From NCBI GenBank assembly GCA_030615145.1, contig JAUWZT010000050.1:1-16614 (forward strand): a stretch of DNA of 16,614 bases, read 5' to 3'. Positions 8,001 through 13,948 of the stretch are shown here, piece after piece. The stretch is from Promethearchaeota archaeon (GTDB lineage: Archaea > Asgardarchaeota > Lokiarchaeia > Sigyniarchaeales > SOKP01). The notes beneath the pieces are model-generated. The model was not told the origin of the DNA, ran no database searches, and saw only the letters and a list, made by a program, of their open reading frames with translations. Within the stretch, counting starts at the first letter, position 1. Each line of letters opens with the position of its first letter. The translations under genes and the position numbers were made by a program.

Positions 8001-8243
8001 ACAAGTGGCGACCCAATTAACTATACTATCCCTGATAGTTTAAGTTCAGGTGTTTATACGTTTAATATTACTTTAACTGACGATAGTGGAAATTATGCCT
8101 CGGGTATTATAACGGTAACTATTACTGGTGGAACTTCTGGAGGTATTCCTTTTGGTAACACTTTCTTGATAATTACTGTATTAAGCATTTTTGGGTTAAT
8201 TTTTACCAAAAAACGGAAGATAAGAGTATCTCTACATAAATAA
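5073..8243 (+). CDS. Giant surface protein: 14 LVIVD repeats, four Ig-like domains, C-terminal membrane anchor
   Basis: The 1056-residue protein starts with a basic stretch and a hydrophobic segment (residues 10-28, signal peptide or anchor). From residue 69 come thirteen ~42-residue LVIVD repeats (consensus YVSGDYAYVADYGSGLAVIDISDPTNPGTP split here as YVSGDYAYVA, GLAVIDISDPTNPG and a variable tail) and a partial fourteenth ending near 638. Each is expected to form a beta-propeller blade; fourteen would suit two seven-bladed propellers (inference). Residues 645-1018 hold four ~95-residue Ig-like/cadherin-like units, each with GYTG or GYSD, SWTATD, TYTIEL, a GIVAGP-like turn and a YxVNFTDDxGN-like strand. 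A Gly/Ser-rich linker (GGTSGGIPFGN), one transmembrane helix (1030-1044) and a basic tail (KKRK) form a CTERM-like cell-surface anchor. It probably acts outside the cell in adhesion or as a surface-layer or binding protein. The repeat DNA is visibly richer in G+C than its surroundings. It lies inside the repeat-bounded block. Confidence 0.9.
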   Translation: MQKSKKINKLLIIILISMFIVIPCWLIGIQKDIEILIDDKNPNEIVYIRPPQESDVYYEATPGFAYAVYVSGDYAYVAGHSSGLAVVDISDPTNPEWVAQRDTDGEARGVYVSGDYAYVADFGEGLAVIDISDPTNPGTPVYENTTGWAFDIYVDGDYAYLATYGSGLAIINISDPTNPGTPVYKEIIGYARDVYVSGDYAYVAAGGTGLAVIDISDPTIPGMVKYESTGVNAYGIYVSGDYAYVADSSSGLAIINISDPIFPEWVAQRDTDGNAYSVYVSGDYAYVADYGSGLAIINISDPTNPGTPVYEDTFGFARGVYVSGNYAYLATYGSDLAVIDISENIDPGAPIYEPTTGDARGLYVSGDYAYVAAGTSGLAVIDISDPTNPGEPDFEPTYGTAMDVYVSGDYAYVADYSNRLAVFDISDPTNPGEPDYEVTDGNPNGIYVSGDYAYIADGPAGLEIINISNPTNPGTPVRKQTATAWGVYVSGDYAYVAAGTSGLAVIDISDPTNPGEPDYEDTDGTAYDVYVSGDYAYVADGDSGLAVIDISNPTNPGTPDYEDTDGSAYGVYVSGDYAYVADRFEGLAVINISDPTNPGTPVYEDTADVAYDVYVSGDYAYLADYSSGLAVIQVRQRYHLIAPVITSAPSDFSAEQGYTGKSISWTATDRHPDTYTIELKGPGLVAGPTAWTSDAAINYNIQDGLSVGSYEYRVNFTDVHGNSVLDNVTFIVEDTTNPVVISSPFNVIAEEGYTGQSFSWTATDANPNTYTIELQGSGIVAGPTVWTSGNPIIYNIPDGFTVDVYTYKVNFTDDHGNFIDDTVTFTVEALAKPVITHSPSNFNVEFGYTGQSLSWTATDLSPKNYTIELQGTGIVAGPTAWIPGVAIIYNIPDGFGLGTYIYTVNFTDDYGNSTTDNIILTVEDTTNPVITFSSNDITIEIGYSDLNISWTATDIFPGTYTIELEGSGIVLGPLTWTSGDPINYTIPDSLSSGVYTFNITLTDDSGNYASGIITVTITGGTSGGIPFGNTFLIITVLSIFGLIFTKKRKIRVSLHK
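5277..6980 (+). repeat. 126-bp tandem repeat array encoding the LVIVD propeller blades
   Basis: There are thirteen full units of 126 bp (the tenth is 123 bp) and one partial unit. Strings such as GAGATTACGCCTATGTGGCG and TTTCCGACCCGACAAACCCG recur almost unchanged. Units 1-4 resemble units 5-8 in order and units 8-10 resemble 11-13, so the array grew by block duplications of about 504 and 375-378 bp. The high DNA identity indicates recent expansion or ongoing conversion. Confidence 0.9.
7005..8126 (+). repeat. Four diverged ~285-bp repeats encoding Ig-like domains
   Basis: Four consecutive units share SWTATD and TYTIEL-type motifs at the protein level, but their DNA is much more diverged than that of the LVIVD array. 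The second and third are most alike (GYTGQS, GIVAGPT, IIYNIPDGF). Confidence 0.8.
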
Positions 8244-8250
8244 TAAGTAA

Positions 8251-8475
8251 GCAGTTAATTTTTTTTATTTTTTTTATTTATCTCAGTTAGCTGTAGAGCT
8301 AATTTGTAAATTTAGTAATGCTTGGAAATACATTTCTTATTGGCGGTATCCTACATTATTTGTTTTCAATGGACATAATATAACATTATTACTTCAATTG
8401 ATCTGGTTAGTAGCACCAATTGTTATTTATTTTATTGCTATTAAATTAAAAAAAAAGGATTTAAAAGATAAGTAG
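8251..8475 (+). pseudogene. Orphan C-terminus of an ABC-2-type permease-like membrane protein
   Basis: A frame open from just after the TAA at 8248-8250 to the TAG at 8473-8475 contains no Met or other convincing start. From about 8290 it reads like the end of an ABC-2 export permease: a hydrophilic loop with KYISYWRYPTLFVF, a final hydrophobic helix (LLLQLIWLVAPIVIYFIAI) and a basic KLKKKDLKDK tail, the place where such permeases typically end in a K/R-rich R/K-D-L motif. The expected upstream helices are missing; the LVIVD gene and its T-tract lie there instead. It is best read as a truncated gene remnant. The first ~13 codons may be non-coding T-rich sequence. The family assignment is by motif impression only; another polytopic membrane protein is possible. 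Confidence 0.55.
8259..8275 (+). terminator. T-tract after the LVIVD gene
   Basis: T8-A-T8 starts 15 bases after the stop codon at 8243. Oligo-T tracts just past stop codons act as archaeal terminators. No stable stem precedes it. Confidence 0.5.
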
Positions 8476-8483
8476 GTATTCTA
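8441..8483 (+). repeat. 43-bp direct repeat, right copy
   Basis: It is identical to 4722-4764. It covers the last codons and stop of the permease remnant and ends on the stop codon of the small minus-strand gene at 8481. Because it forms part of a longer coding remnant here, this copy is probably the source and the left copy the derivative. Confidence 0.95.
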
Positions 8484-8669
8484 CTTAATTATTAATTTAT
8501 CGAGTTCTGCTATTTCTTTCTCTAATTTTCTTCGATATTGCCTCAAATTATAATTCTGATAGACTTTTTTTATTAAATCTTTCTGTATAGATTGCGATTT
8601 TCTCGATATTTCGTGAATGACACTCAAGAATTCATAATATTCAATGTTATTTTCTACTAATTCATTCAT
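8481..8669 (-). CDS. Small charged helical protein, unknown
   Basis: This 62-residue frame begins at an ATG with GGAGA 11 bases upstream (8685-8681), a plausible but widely spaced ribosome-binding site. The product is rich in Glu, Lys, Gln and Ile and should be almost wholly helical, with a coiled-coil-like C-terminus (RRKLEKEIAELDKLIIK). I recognise no family. Its stop codon lies on the last bases of the right 43-bp repeat, 5 bases from the stop of the convergent permease remnant, so the two were probably neighbours before the rearrangement. It may be a genuine small gene or the remnant of a longer one. Confidence 0.45.
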   Translation of the reverse strand: MNELVENNIEYYEFLSVIHEISRKSQSIQKDLIKKVYQNYNLRQYRRKLEKEIAELDKLIIK

Positions 8670-9026
8670 TATGTTTCAATTCTCCATTTTAAGTTATTTT
8701 TATTTTCTTACAATTACAAAATAGCAACATACAATTAAAAATAATCTGGAGTCCAGTCTTTGTGGGTTCAGAATTCTGAGTAATACTAAATAATGTGATT
8801 CTGTAACACTTTAAAACAATAAATGGGAGGACGATCCCATTTTTTAAGCGGTTTATATCTTCAAGTCTTCATCTATTCTTCTTTTCTTTCTAAAATTAAG
8901 TCGAACGGGCCATATTGAATGCAATTCTGAAGATTTCAAAATCCTATTAGCTATTAAATTAATTGCTTTTGAAATTTTATGAACTTATATGTATATTATG
9001 AATATTTTTTCAAAACTGAAATAGTT
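8670..9026. other. 357-bp stretch without a gene; hairpins and palindromes
   Basis: No convincing coding frame is seen on either strand. It holds CTGGAgTCCAG (8746-8756), the 12-bp palindrome TCAGAATTCTGA (8768-8779) and a strong terminator-like hairpin at 8821-8845. It may contain a small RNA or be the leftover of deleted genes. Confidence 0.5.
8821..8845 (+). terminator. Strong hairpin plus T-tract with no coding gene upstream
   Basis: AAATGGGA (8821-8828) pairs perfectly with TCCCATTT (8835-8842) around GGACGA, and the plus strand runs into TTTTTT (8840-8845). It is the most stable terminator-like structure in the window. The nearest plus-strand coding sequence is the permease remnant ending at 8475, about 345 bases away. 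Confidence 0.5.
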
Positions 9027-9314
9027 TTACGCTGATTTTTTCTTTAATTCGGTATATTCTCCATCTATTATTTGGGAGATATATCTCCTTCCTTTAATTA
9101 CCCACATAATTTTATGGCCCTCTCGAGCTTTTTTCCCCCATTCTGACTTTTTGTTGCGATTTTGTTCGATAAAGCGGTACCCAAATAAATCAACATATTT
9201 AATTCCGCTTGAAAATTTTTTAATTGGGTATTCGATCTCATCAATTTCAACATTTTTTCCTCCTTGAAACATTGCGTTATATATTTTTAAACCTTTTTCC
9301 TTCAAATCTTCCAT
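9027..9314 (-). CDS. Small basic protein, unknown family
   Basis: The product has 95 residues from the ATG at 9314, preceded by GGTG at a usual Shine-Dalgarno distance. A longer version from TTG at 9383 would overlap the previous gene and is less likely. The protein is Lys-rich with aromatic and Gly positions that look like a small alpha/beta fold: EIEYPIKKFSSGIKYVDLFG, then GYRFIEQN, then a strongly basic REGHKIMWVIKGRRYISQII. No known catalytic or metal motif is visible. The basic RRY and KKAREGHK segments could contact nucleic acid, but that is a guess. It is the last gene of the minus-strand run, 52 bases after the HEAT-LRR gene. Confidence 0.65.
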   Translation of the reverse strand: MEDLKEKGLKIYNAMFQGGKNVEIDEIEYPIKKFSSGIKYVDLFGYRFIEQNRNKKSEWGKKAREGHKIMWVIKGRRYISQIIDGEYTELKKKSA

Positions 9315-9366
9315 TTTACATGCACCATATGATTTTATGAGTAAATAGTTTTTTAATTTTTTAATT

Positions 9367-10179
9367 TTAATTTTTGTTTGCAAACTCTATAACCCAACTA
9401 GGTAAATTGTCTAACTGATTGTTACTAAAAACTAATTTCTTAAGTGACAAAAGATTTGGGCAAGGATCTGGATATTTTTCTAGTTTACAATAAGATATTT
9501 CCAAGGATTCTAATTTTGATAGGTTACAAATCGACGATGGAATTTCTTTAAGATCTTTGAGAGACAAACTTAATATGAAGCCATTTTTGGCAGCTCTAAC
9601 GCGACCTAATCCTTTATACCCTATTTCGGTATTTTCTTTAATTAGTACTTGTTTAGCTTCGTCTGATAACTCAAACTTTTGTAAAAAATTCTTTAATTCG
9701 CTCCTAAATTTCATATAATCTAAATAATCGATATCAAGAACAAATTTCGAGTCTGTTGAGTTTAAGTTATAATAAGTTCTAATTTTTTTTAACGCTTTTT
9801 CTCGAATTTCTTCAAATTGAGGATACTCGTCTGTTTCAAATAAATCTAATAGTTTTTTAAAGAAATATATAGATTTCTCATTTTGGATCGCCCATAATAA
9901 AGGTTCATGTTCCCGAGCTGGAAAGTTCTGGATCAATACTTTAGCCGCTTCAAATCTAACTAGAGTAGATTCATCAGAAATTAAGCAATTTTCAATTATG
10001 TTAAAGGTTAGTTCGTCTTCAATCGATAATTTACCGATATATTCTAAGCCTAAATATCTAATATCCTCATTATCACTTTTATTTATTAACGATTCGAATA
10101 GCTTTAAGGCGTCCTTCTTTCCTACTTCGTTATTAAGAACTTTGAAATAAATTTTTTCAGGTGTTAATTGATCGCTCAT
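9367..10179 (-). CDS. HEAT-like plus leucine-rich-repeat protein
   Basis: This is 270 residues from the ATG at 10179, which lies 2 bases after the stop of the sugar-nucleotide gene, so translational coupling is likely. A longer frame from 10218 would overlap that gene and adds only a lysine-rich stretch. Residues about 20-135 form paired helices of HEAT type (DIRYLGLEYIGKL, then VRFEAAKVLIQNF). Residues about 196-265 are leucine-rich repeats (LKEIPSSICNLSKLESLEI, then NLLSLKKLVFSNNQLDNLPS). The protein ends about two and a half repeats into the LRR, short for such a domain, so the C-terminus may be eroded. Both repeat types are protein-binding scaffolds; eukaryote-like LRR proteins of this sort are frequent in Asgard archaea. 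No signal peptide is seen, so it is cytoplasmic. A partner or regulatory role beside sugar-nucleotide enzymes is inferred from position only. Confidence 0.8.
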   Translation of the reverse strand: MSDQLTPEKIYFKVLNNEVGKKDALKLFESLINKSDNEDIRYLGLEYIGKLSIEDELTFNIIENCLISDESTLVRFEAAKVLIQNFPAREHEPLLWAIQNEKSIYFFKKLLDLFETDEYPQFEEIREKALKKIRTYYNLNSTDSKFVLDIDYLDYMKFRSELKNFLQKFELSDEAKQVLIKENTEIGYKGLGRVRAAKNGFILSLSLKDLKEIPSSICNLSKLESLEISYCKLEKYPDPCPNLLSLKKLVFSNNQLDNLPSWVIEFANKN

Positions 10180-10181
10180 TT

Positions 10182-11318
10182 TTACTTTAAACTTTCTTTT
10201 ACTACTTCGTGATGACATACCGTCAATGAGAGCGTTTTAGGGGCAATCATTTCGATGTTTTTCATAACATGCACATATGAGGCTAAGACTATTAAATTTT
10301 CGTTATTACCTTTTAATTTTACATTTTCTTGGATATTACAATTATCAGCGACAATAGCTTTTTCGATTTGAACATTACTTGAGATATGTGTCCTGTTATA
10401 GATTAGGCATTCCTTAAGTTCGGAATAGTTGTTAATAAATACATTGTCGCCAATTACTACATTCGGACCAACTTTACAATTTCCTCGAATTACAACGCTT
10501 TCACCAATTGTACAAGGAGGATAAATTTTTACGCTTGGGTGGATGTCTGTAGAAGGTTCTATTAAATTTCTTACATTTCCTTTCTGATTTTTTATTAAAT
10601 CGTTCATTAATAGAACATTTCCTTGCAATAAATCGTAGGGTTTACCAACATCGCTCCATATTCCATTAATTGGGTAATGATAGAGCTTATTTTTATCGGA
10701 AACTTTAGGAAATACATCTCTTTCAATAGAAACTTTTTTGTTTGGCTCGATAAAGGAAAATATTTCAGGTTCTAGGATATACACACCAGCGTTAATAGGC
10801 ATAGGAACGGATTTGCCGTCTGGAGGAGCGTATTCGTCCTTTTCAAGAAATTTTAGTAGTTGGTGCGTTTCATTATTTACTATCAATACGCCATATCTTG
10901 AGGGATCCTCTACGGTTTTACCAGCTATTGTTCCAATACCTTTACAGTTTTCGTGAAATTTAAGCATATCGCTAAAGTCATAATTCAAAATTACATCTCC
11001 ATTTAACATGAAAAAGTTATCGTTTTCGAGGTAAGATTCTGCTAATTTAATTGCTCCCGCAGTTCCCATTGGATGTTTTTCGTCTGTATAATGGATTTTT
11101 ATTCCTAATTTTTCTCCATCCTTAAAATAACTTTTAATTATATCAGCCATCACACTTACGGCTAAAACTACTTCTTTAACTCCAGCTGCTTTTAATAAGA
11201 GTATCTGCCGCTCAATAACTGGTTTATTCACGATTGGAATTAATGTTTTGGGTATAGTACATGTTAATGGTCTTAATCGTGTTCCCCAACCGCCCGATAA
11301 AATTATTGCTTTCGTCAT
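10182..11318 (-). CDS. Sugar-nucleotide pyrophosphorylase, mannose-1-phosphate guanylyltransferase-like
   Basis: The 378-residue enzyme has an N-terminal nucleotidyltransferase domain with the GGWGTRLRPLT loop (9-19), PKTLIPIVNKP with Lys24, VVLAVSVMADIIKSYF (typical of GDP-mannose pyrophosphorylases), HPMGTAGAI (82-90), metal-binding Asp108 in FMLNGDVI, RYGVLIV and FLEKDEY. From about residue 260 come hexapeptide repeats of a left-handed beta helix (IHPSVKIYPPCTIG, then VVIRGNCKVGPNVVIGDNVF). It should join a sugar 1-phosphate to an NTP, releasing pyrophosphate. The overall pattern resembles eukaryotic GMPPB and archaeal GDP-mannose pyrophosphorylases more than GlmU or RmlA, so GDP-mannose is the best guess and glucose or N-acetylglucosamine the alternatives. 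It lies 54 bases after the MFS gene and 2 bases before the HEAT-LRR gene. GDP-mannose would feed glycosylation of surface proteins. Confidence 0.85.
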   Translation of the reverse strand: MTKAIILSGGWGTRLRPLTCTIPKTLIPIVNKPVIERQILLLKAAGVKEVVLAVSVMADIIKSYFKDGEKLGIKIHYTDEKHPMGTAGAIKLAESYLENDNFFMLNGDVILNYDFSDMLKFHENCKGIGTIAGKTVEDPSRYGVLIVNNETHQLLKFLEKDEYAPPDGKSVPMPINAGVYILEPEIFSFIEPNKKVSIERDVFPKVSDKNKLYHYPINGIWSDVGKPYDLLQGNVLLMNDLIKNQKGNVRNLIEPSTDIHPSVKIYPPCTIGESVVIRGNCKVGPNVVIGDNVFINNYSELKECLIYNRTHISSNVQIEKAIVADNCNIQENVKLKGNNENLIVLASYVHVMKNIEMIAPKTLSLTVCHHEVVKESLK

Positions 11319-11372
11319 TTTTTTTAATATTAAGTTTTAATGGGATGTATAAAATAATTAAAAAGCTCTTTT

Positions 11373-12650
11373 TTAAAAACTATTTTGGTAATTAATATTT
11401 TCATCCAATTCATCTTCATACACTTTATCGTAATCATTATTTCTAACATTTGAAAAAATCCAAACAAATATTATAAAAATAAAATTTAACACAGCACATA
11501 TAATAAAAAGGGTCGTAATACCAATCAATTCTGCTATCGGTCCTGATATTAGCATTGCTATTGGAGAAACTAAAGTAACTATAGTTATCACATTAGACAT
11601 AACTCGTCCTTGTTTATCTGGAGGTATGACGGTTTGTAAAATCGTTAAAAACATGGTGTTAACAAAAGGAACAATAAACGCAAACATAAAGCCACCAATA
11701 CTAATCATAAGAAAATTTTGTGGAGGTGCCAAGGCTAATATTAAATGTCCAATCTCGCCTATTAAAATTCCAGTAAAGATAATTAAGGGTTTTTTATTCC
11801 AAACCTTTTTACTAACTACAATTATTGCTCCAACAAACATCCCAGCTTGAATTGATGCTAGAACAATAGCTAGATTTGCCACAGATCCAGAATGAGTCCC
11901 ACTTACATAAGGTATCATTAATGTACTAAAAGGGTTTCCTAAAAAATTTAAAATGGTTGCTACAAAGAGCAAGATTAGGAGCCCCGGAACAACTTTTATA
12001 GCTTTAAACCCTACTTTAAATTCTCTAAAATATGATCTTTTATGCTCAGGAAGAAATTTCTTTACTAGAGGGGGTATTTTTATCAATAATAGAGGGGTAA
12101 TAGCAATCAAAAAAGTAAGAACGTCAACCCATAATATTTGATCAATTGGAAATAATATTAACAAAATGCCAGCAATAATTGGACCCATTGTATTAACTAA
12201 ACCGGTAAAAAAGTAATTAATACCATTCATTCTGCTTAAATGTTTCTTTGGTATCATTAAAGGAATTATTGCGTTTACAACTGGCCAATGAAATGCTTGA
12301 AATATCCCTCTAATACTATTAATCAAAATTATTAACCATACTTCATGAATATTAAAGAAAAATAAAAAAATTAAACTTAAGGTAGTAAGTGCTTGACAAA
12401 AATCAGAAAGCCCAATTAAAAGTTTTCGATTCCATCTGTCGGCAAATACGCCAGCGAGAGGTCCAAGAATAAATATTGGTAGAAAAGAGAAAAAAGAGGC
12501 TAGTGATACCATTGTCAAGCTTCCAGTTTCATAATAAATCCAATAAATTAGTACAATTTGAACTATAGATGATCCTAACAACGAAAATAATTGACCTGAC
12601 CAAAAAAATATATAGCTTCTAAAAGTTTGTCCCGTAGCAGTTGTTTCCAT
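11373..12650 (-). CDS. Major facilitator superfamily transporter (drug-efflux/DHA3-like)
   Basis: The ~425-residue protein has about twelve hydrophobic helices with a central hydrophilic loop (KIPPLVKKFLPEHKRSYF). The first cytoplasmic loop carries the MFS motif A, as GVFADRWNRK. The layout and sequence (SYIFFWSGQLFSLLGSSIVQ at the start, FHWPVVNAIIPLMIPKKHL near helix 4) match the MefA/MFS_3-like efflux group. Substrate cannot be read from sequence; members export macrolides and other small molecules, and the neighbouring sugar enzymes make a sugar-related substrate possible. I take the ATG at 12650; a TTG at 12662 would add four residues. A TATA-like string (TTTAAAATATAAT, 12679-12667 on the minus strand) would fit a nearly leaderless transcript, so this gene may also have its own promoter within the run. 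It ends in an acidic cytoplasmic tail. Confidence 0.85.
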   Translation of the reverse strand: METTATGQTFRSYIFFWSGQLFSLLGSSIVQIVLIYWIYYETGSLTMVSLASFFSFLPIFILGPLAGVFADRWNRKLLIGLSDFCQALTTLSLIFLFFFNIHEVWLIILINSIRGIFQAFHWPVVNAIIPLMIPKKHLSRMNGINYFFTGLVNTMGPIIAGILLILFPIDQILWVDVLTFLIAITPLLLIKIPPLVKKFLPEHKRSYFREFKVGFKAIKVVPGLLILLFVATILNFLGNPFSTLMIPYVSGTHSGSVANLAIVLASIQAGMFVGAIIVVSKKVWNKKPLIIFTGILIGEIGHLILALAPPQNFLMISIGGFMFAFIVPFVNTMFLTILQTVIPPDKQGRVMSNVITIVTLVSPIAMLISGPIAELIGITTLFIICAVLNFIFIIFVWIFSNVRNNDYDKVYEDELDENINYQNSF

Positions 12651-12716
12651 CTTTTCCAACAATTGAATTATATTTTAAACTAAATAAGAAGAATTTTTCT
12701 TAATATCTTAATATTG

Positions 12717-13835
12717 TTATATGTCGTTAGTTATTTTCTGTGAATATAAAAACTTACCTGGTTCAATTCCTTTTTTTTCTGCCATCTTGTAAAATAATAA
12801 TTGAAGAATTATTATTTCCATTATCGGTGCTAAATGAGGATCCTTTATTTTATGCTTATAAGTTATAATCTTAGGATCGTCGTGTAACTTCTTTGCTTTC
12901 TCGTCAAATTCTTGATTTGTAATGTGCAGAATTTTTCCACAAGCCCAATCGTTAACTAATTTATCTATGAATTGAATGTTGAATGCGAAATTCTCTTTAT
13001 CGGATGAAAGAATTATAAGATTAGTACTCTCTTTTAAGCATTCAATACCACCGTGTCTAAAAGTTGATATAGAACTTGCTTCCGAATAAGATTTAACGAT
13101 TTCCTTAAAATTTAATGCCGCTTGATGCGCAGAAGTTAATGAAGGACCTCTTGAGAGAATTTCTAGAAAATCAATATCGTATCCAAATGAAGATAGAAGT
13201 TCTTTCCATAACTTATTAATCTGTTTCTGATCTTGTAAAAATCTTCGAACTTCCCCTAAGAAGGCTTCTACATTTTGAATTTCGGTTTCATTTGTAAAGA
13301 ATTCGCCTATTATTGTTTTTGCCATAACATACAGTAATAGTAGCGTACAAACATAACTTTTCGTAGTAATTGAAACCTCTTCGTCAAAATTCATATAAAC
13401 TTGTAATTCTGTCATGTAAGCTAAATAACTATCAGGATTATTCGTGATTCCAATTGTTAACGGCTTATCATTAAGATCTATTGCATTTATTTTCCTTAAT
13501 AATTCTCTAATTTCTCCAGATTCGCCAGATTGTGAAATAATTATAATTCCTGTGTCTTTAAAACAATTCTGTTTAACGTTAGGAAAGGTATTAAACAAGA
13601 ATTCTCCTGCTTCTCGAATTTCAACAGCGATTCCATACTGGTTTAAAATATAATAAGGTAAGTATGAGCTGACGAAACTAGAACCCATTCCCGTAAAAAT
13701 AAGTTTGGTAATACCCCCTCTCTTAATAAAATCTCTAATTTTTAAAAATTGAGGTTTACCTTCTCCTACAATGTAGTTAAACGTGTCTTTAAGAGCGTCT
13801 GGTTGAGATTTTAGTTCTTCTAAAAAATTATTCAT
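12717..13835 (-). CDS. Double-SIS sugar-phosphate isomerase/deaminase (GlmS C-terminal/GlmD-like)
   Basis: This is 372 residues from the ATG at 13835, preceded by GGGGAT about seven bases upstream; an ATG at 13856 is a weaker alternative. The start matches family members (FLEELKSQPDAL). Two SIS domains follow: TGMGSS (48-53) and SQSGESGE (101-108) in the first; TNNPDSYLA and TTKSYVCTLLLLY after it; RGPSLTSAHQAALNFKE, FRHGGIE and the closing KKGIEPGKFLYSQKIT in the second. This is the pattern of the isomerase half of glucosamine-6-phosphate synthase and of stand-alone archaeal GlmD-type deaminases. The glutaminase domain is absent, so it cannot make glucosamine-6-phosphate from glutamine by itself; deamination or isomerisation of a (amino)sugar phosphate is expected. 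It is first in the minus-strand run, 66 bases ahead of the MFS gene, and divergent from the small zinc-site gene. Confidence 0.85.
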   Translation of the reverse strand: MNNFLEELKSQPDALKDTFNYIVGEGKPQFLKIRDFIKRGGITKLIFTGMGSSFVSSYLPYYILNQYGIAVEIREAGEFLFNTFPNVKQNCFKDTGIIIISQSGESGEIRELLRKINAIDLNDKPLTIGITNNPDSYLAYMTELQVYMNFDEEVSITTKSYVCTLLLLYVMAKTIIGEFFTNETEIQNVEAFLGEVRRFLQDQKQINKLWKELLSSFGYDIDFLEILSRGPSLTSAHQAALNFKEIVKSYSEASSISTFRHGGIECLKESTNLIILSSDKENFAFNIQFIDKLVNDWACGKILHITNQEFDEKAKKLHDDPKIITYKHKIKDPHLAPIMEIIILQLLFYKMAEKKGIEPGKFLYSQKITNDI

Positions 13836-13862
13836 ATATAATCCCCAAAAAAGCATTCAAAT

Positions 13863-13884
13863 ATTAATTATAATTAATTATAAT
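13863..13884. repeat. Tandem 10-mer ATTAATTATA in a divergent promoter region
   Basis: Two full copies and two bases of a third lie between the SIS gene and the plus-strand zinc-site gene. The sequence is TATA-like on both strands and 10 bp is one DNA turn, so it could be promoter or operator sequence. In this AT-rich setting, chance is possible. Confidence 0.4.
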
Positions 13885-13948
13885 AAAAAATATAAGATAA
13901 AATTAATTTAAACAATTCAGATTTAAATAAATATTGAAGTGATATTTT

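Noticed and set aside
4722..8483. Insertion sequence or integron explaining the 43-bp repeats
   Set aside because: No transposase, integrase or terminal inverted repeats are present, and 43 bp is too long for a normal target-site duplication.
8755..8790. tRNA T-arm-like string (GTGGGTTCAGAATTC)
   Set aside because: The flanking bases do not form the acceptor, D and anticodon stems; the similarity is limited to a palindrome.
10738..12141. Plus-strand frames of 62-74 codons over the nucleotidyltransferase and MFS genes
   Set aside because: Antisense shadows; the minus-strand genes have full family signatures.
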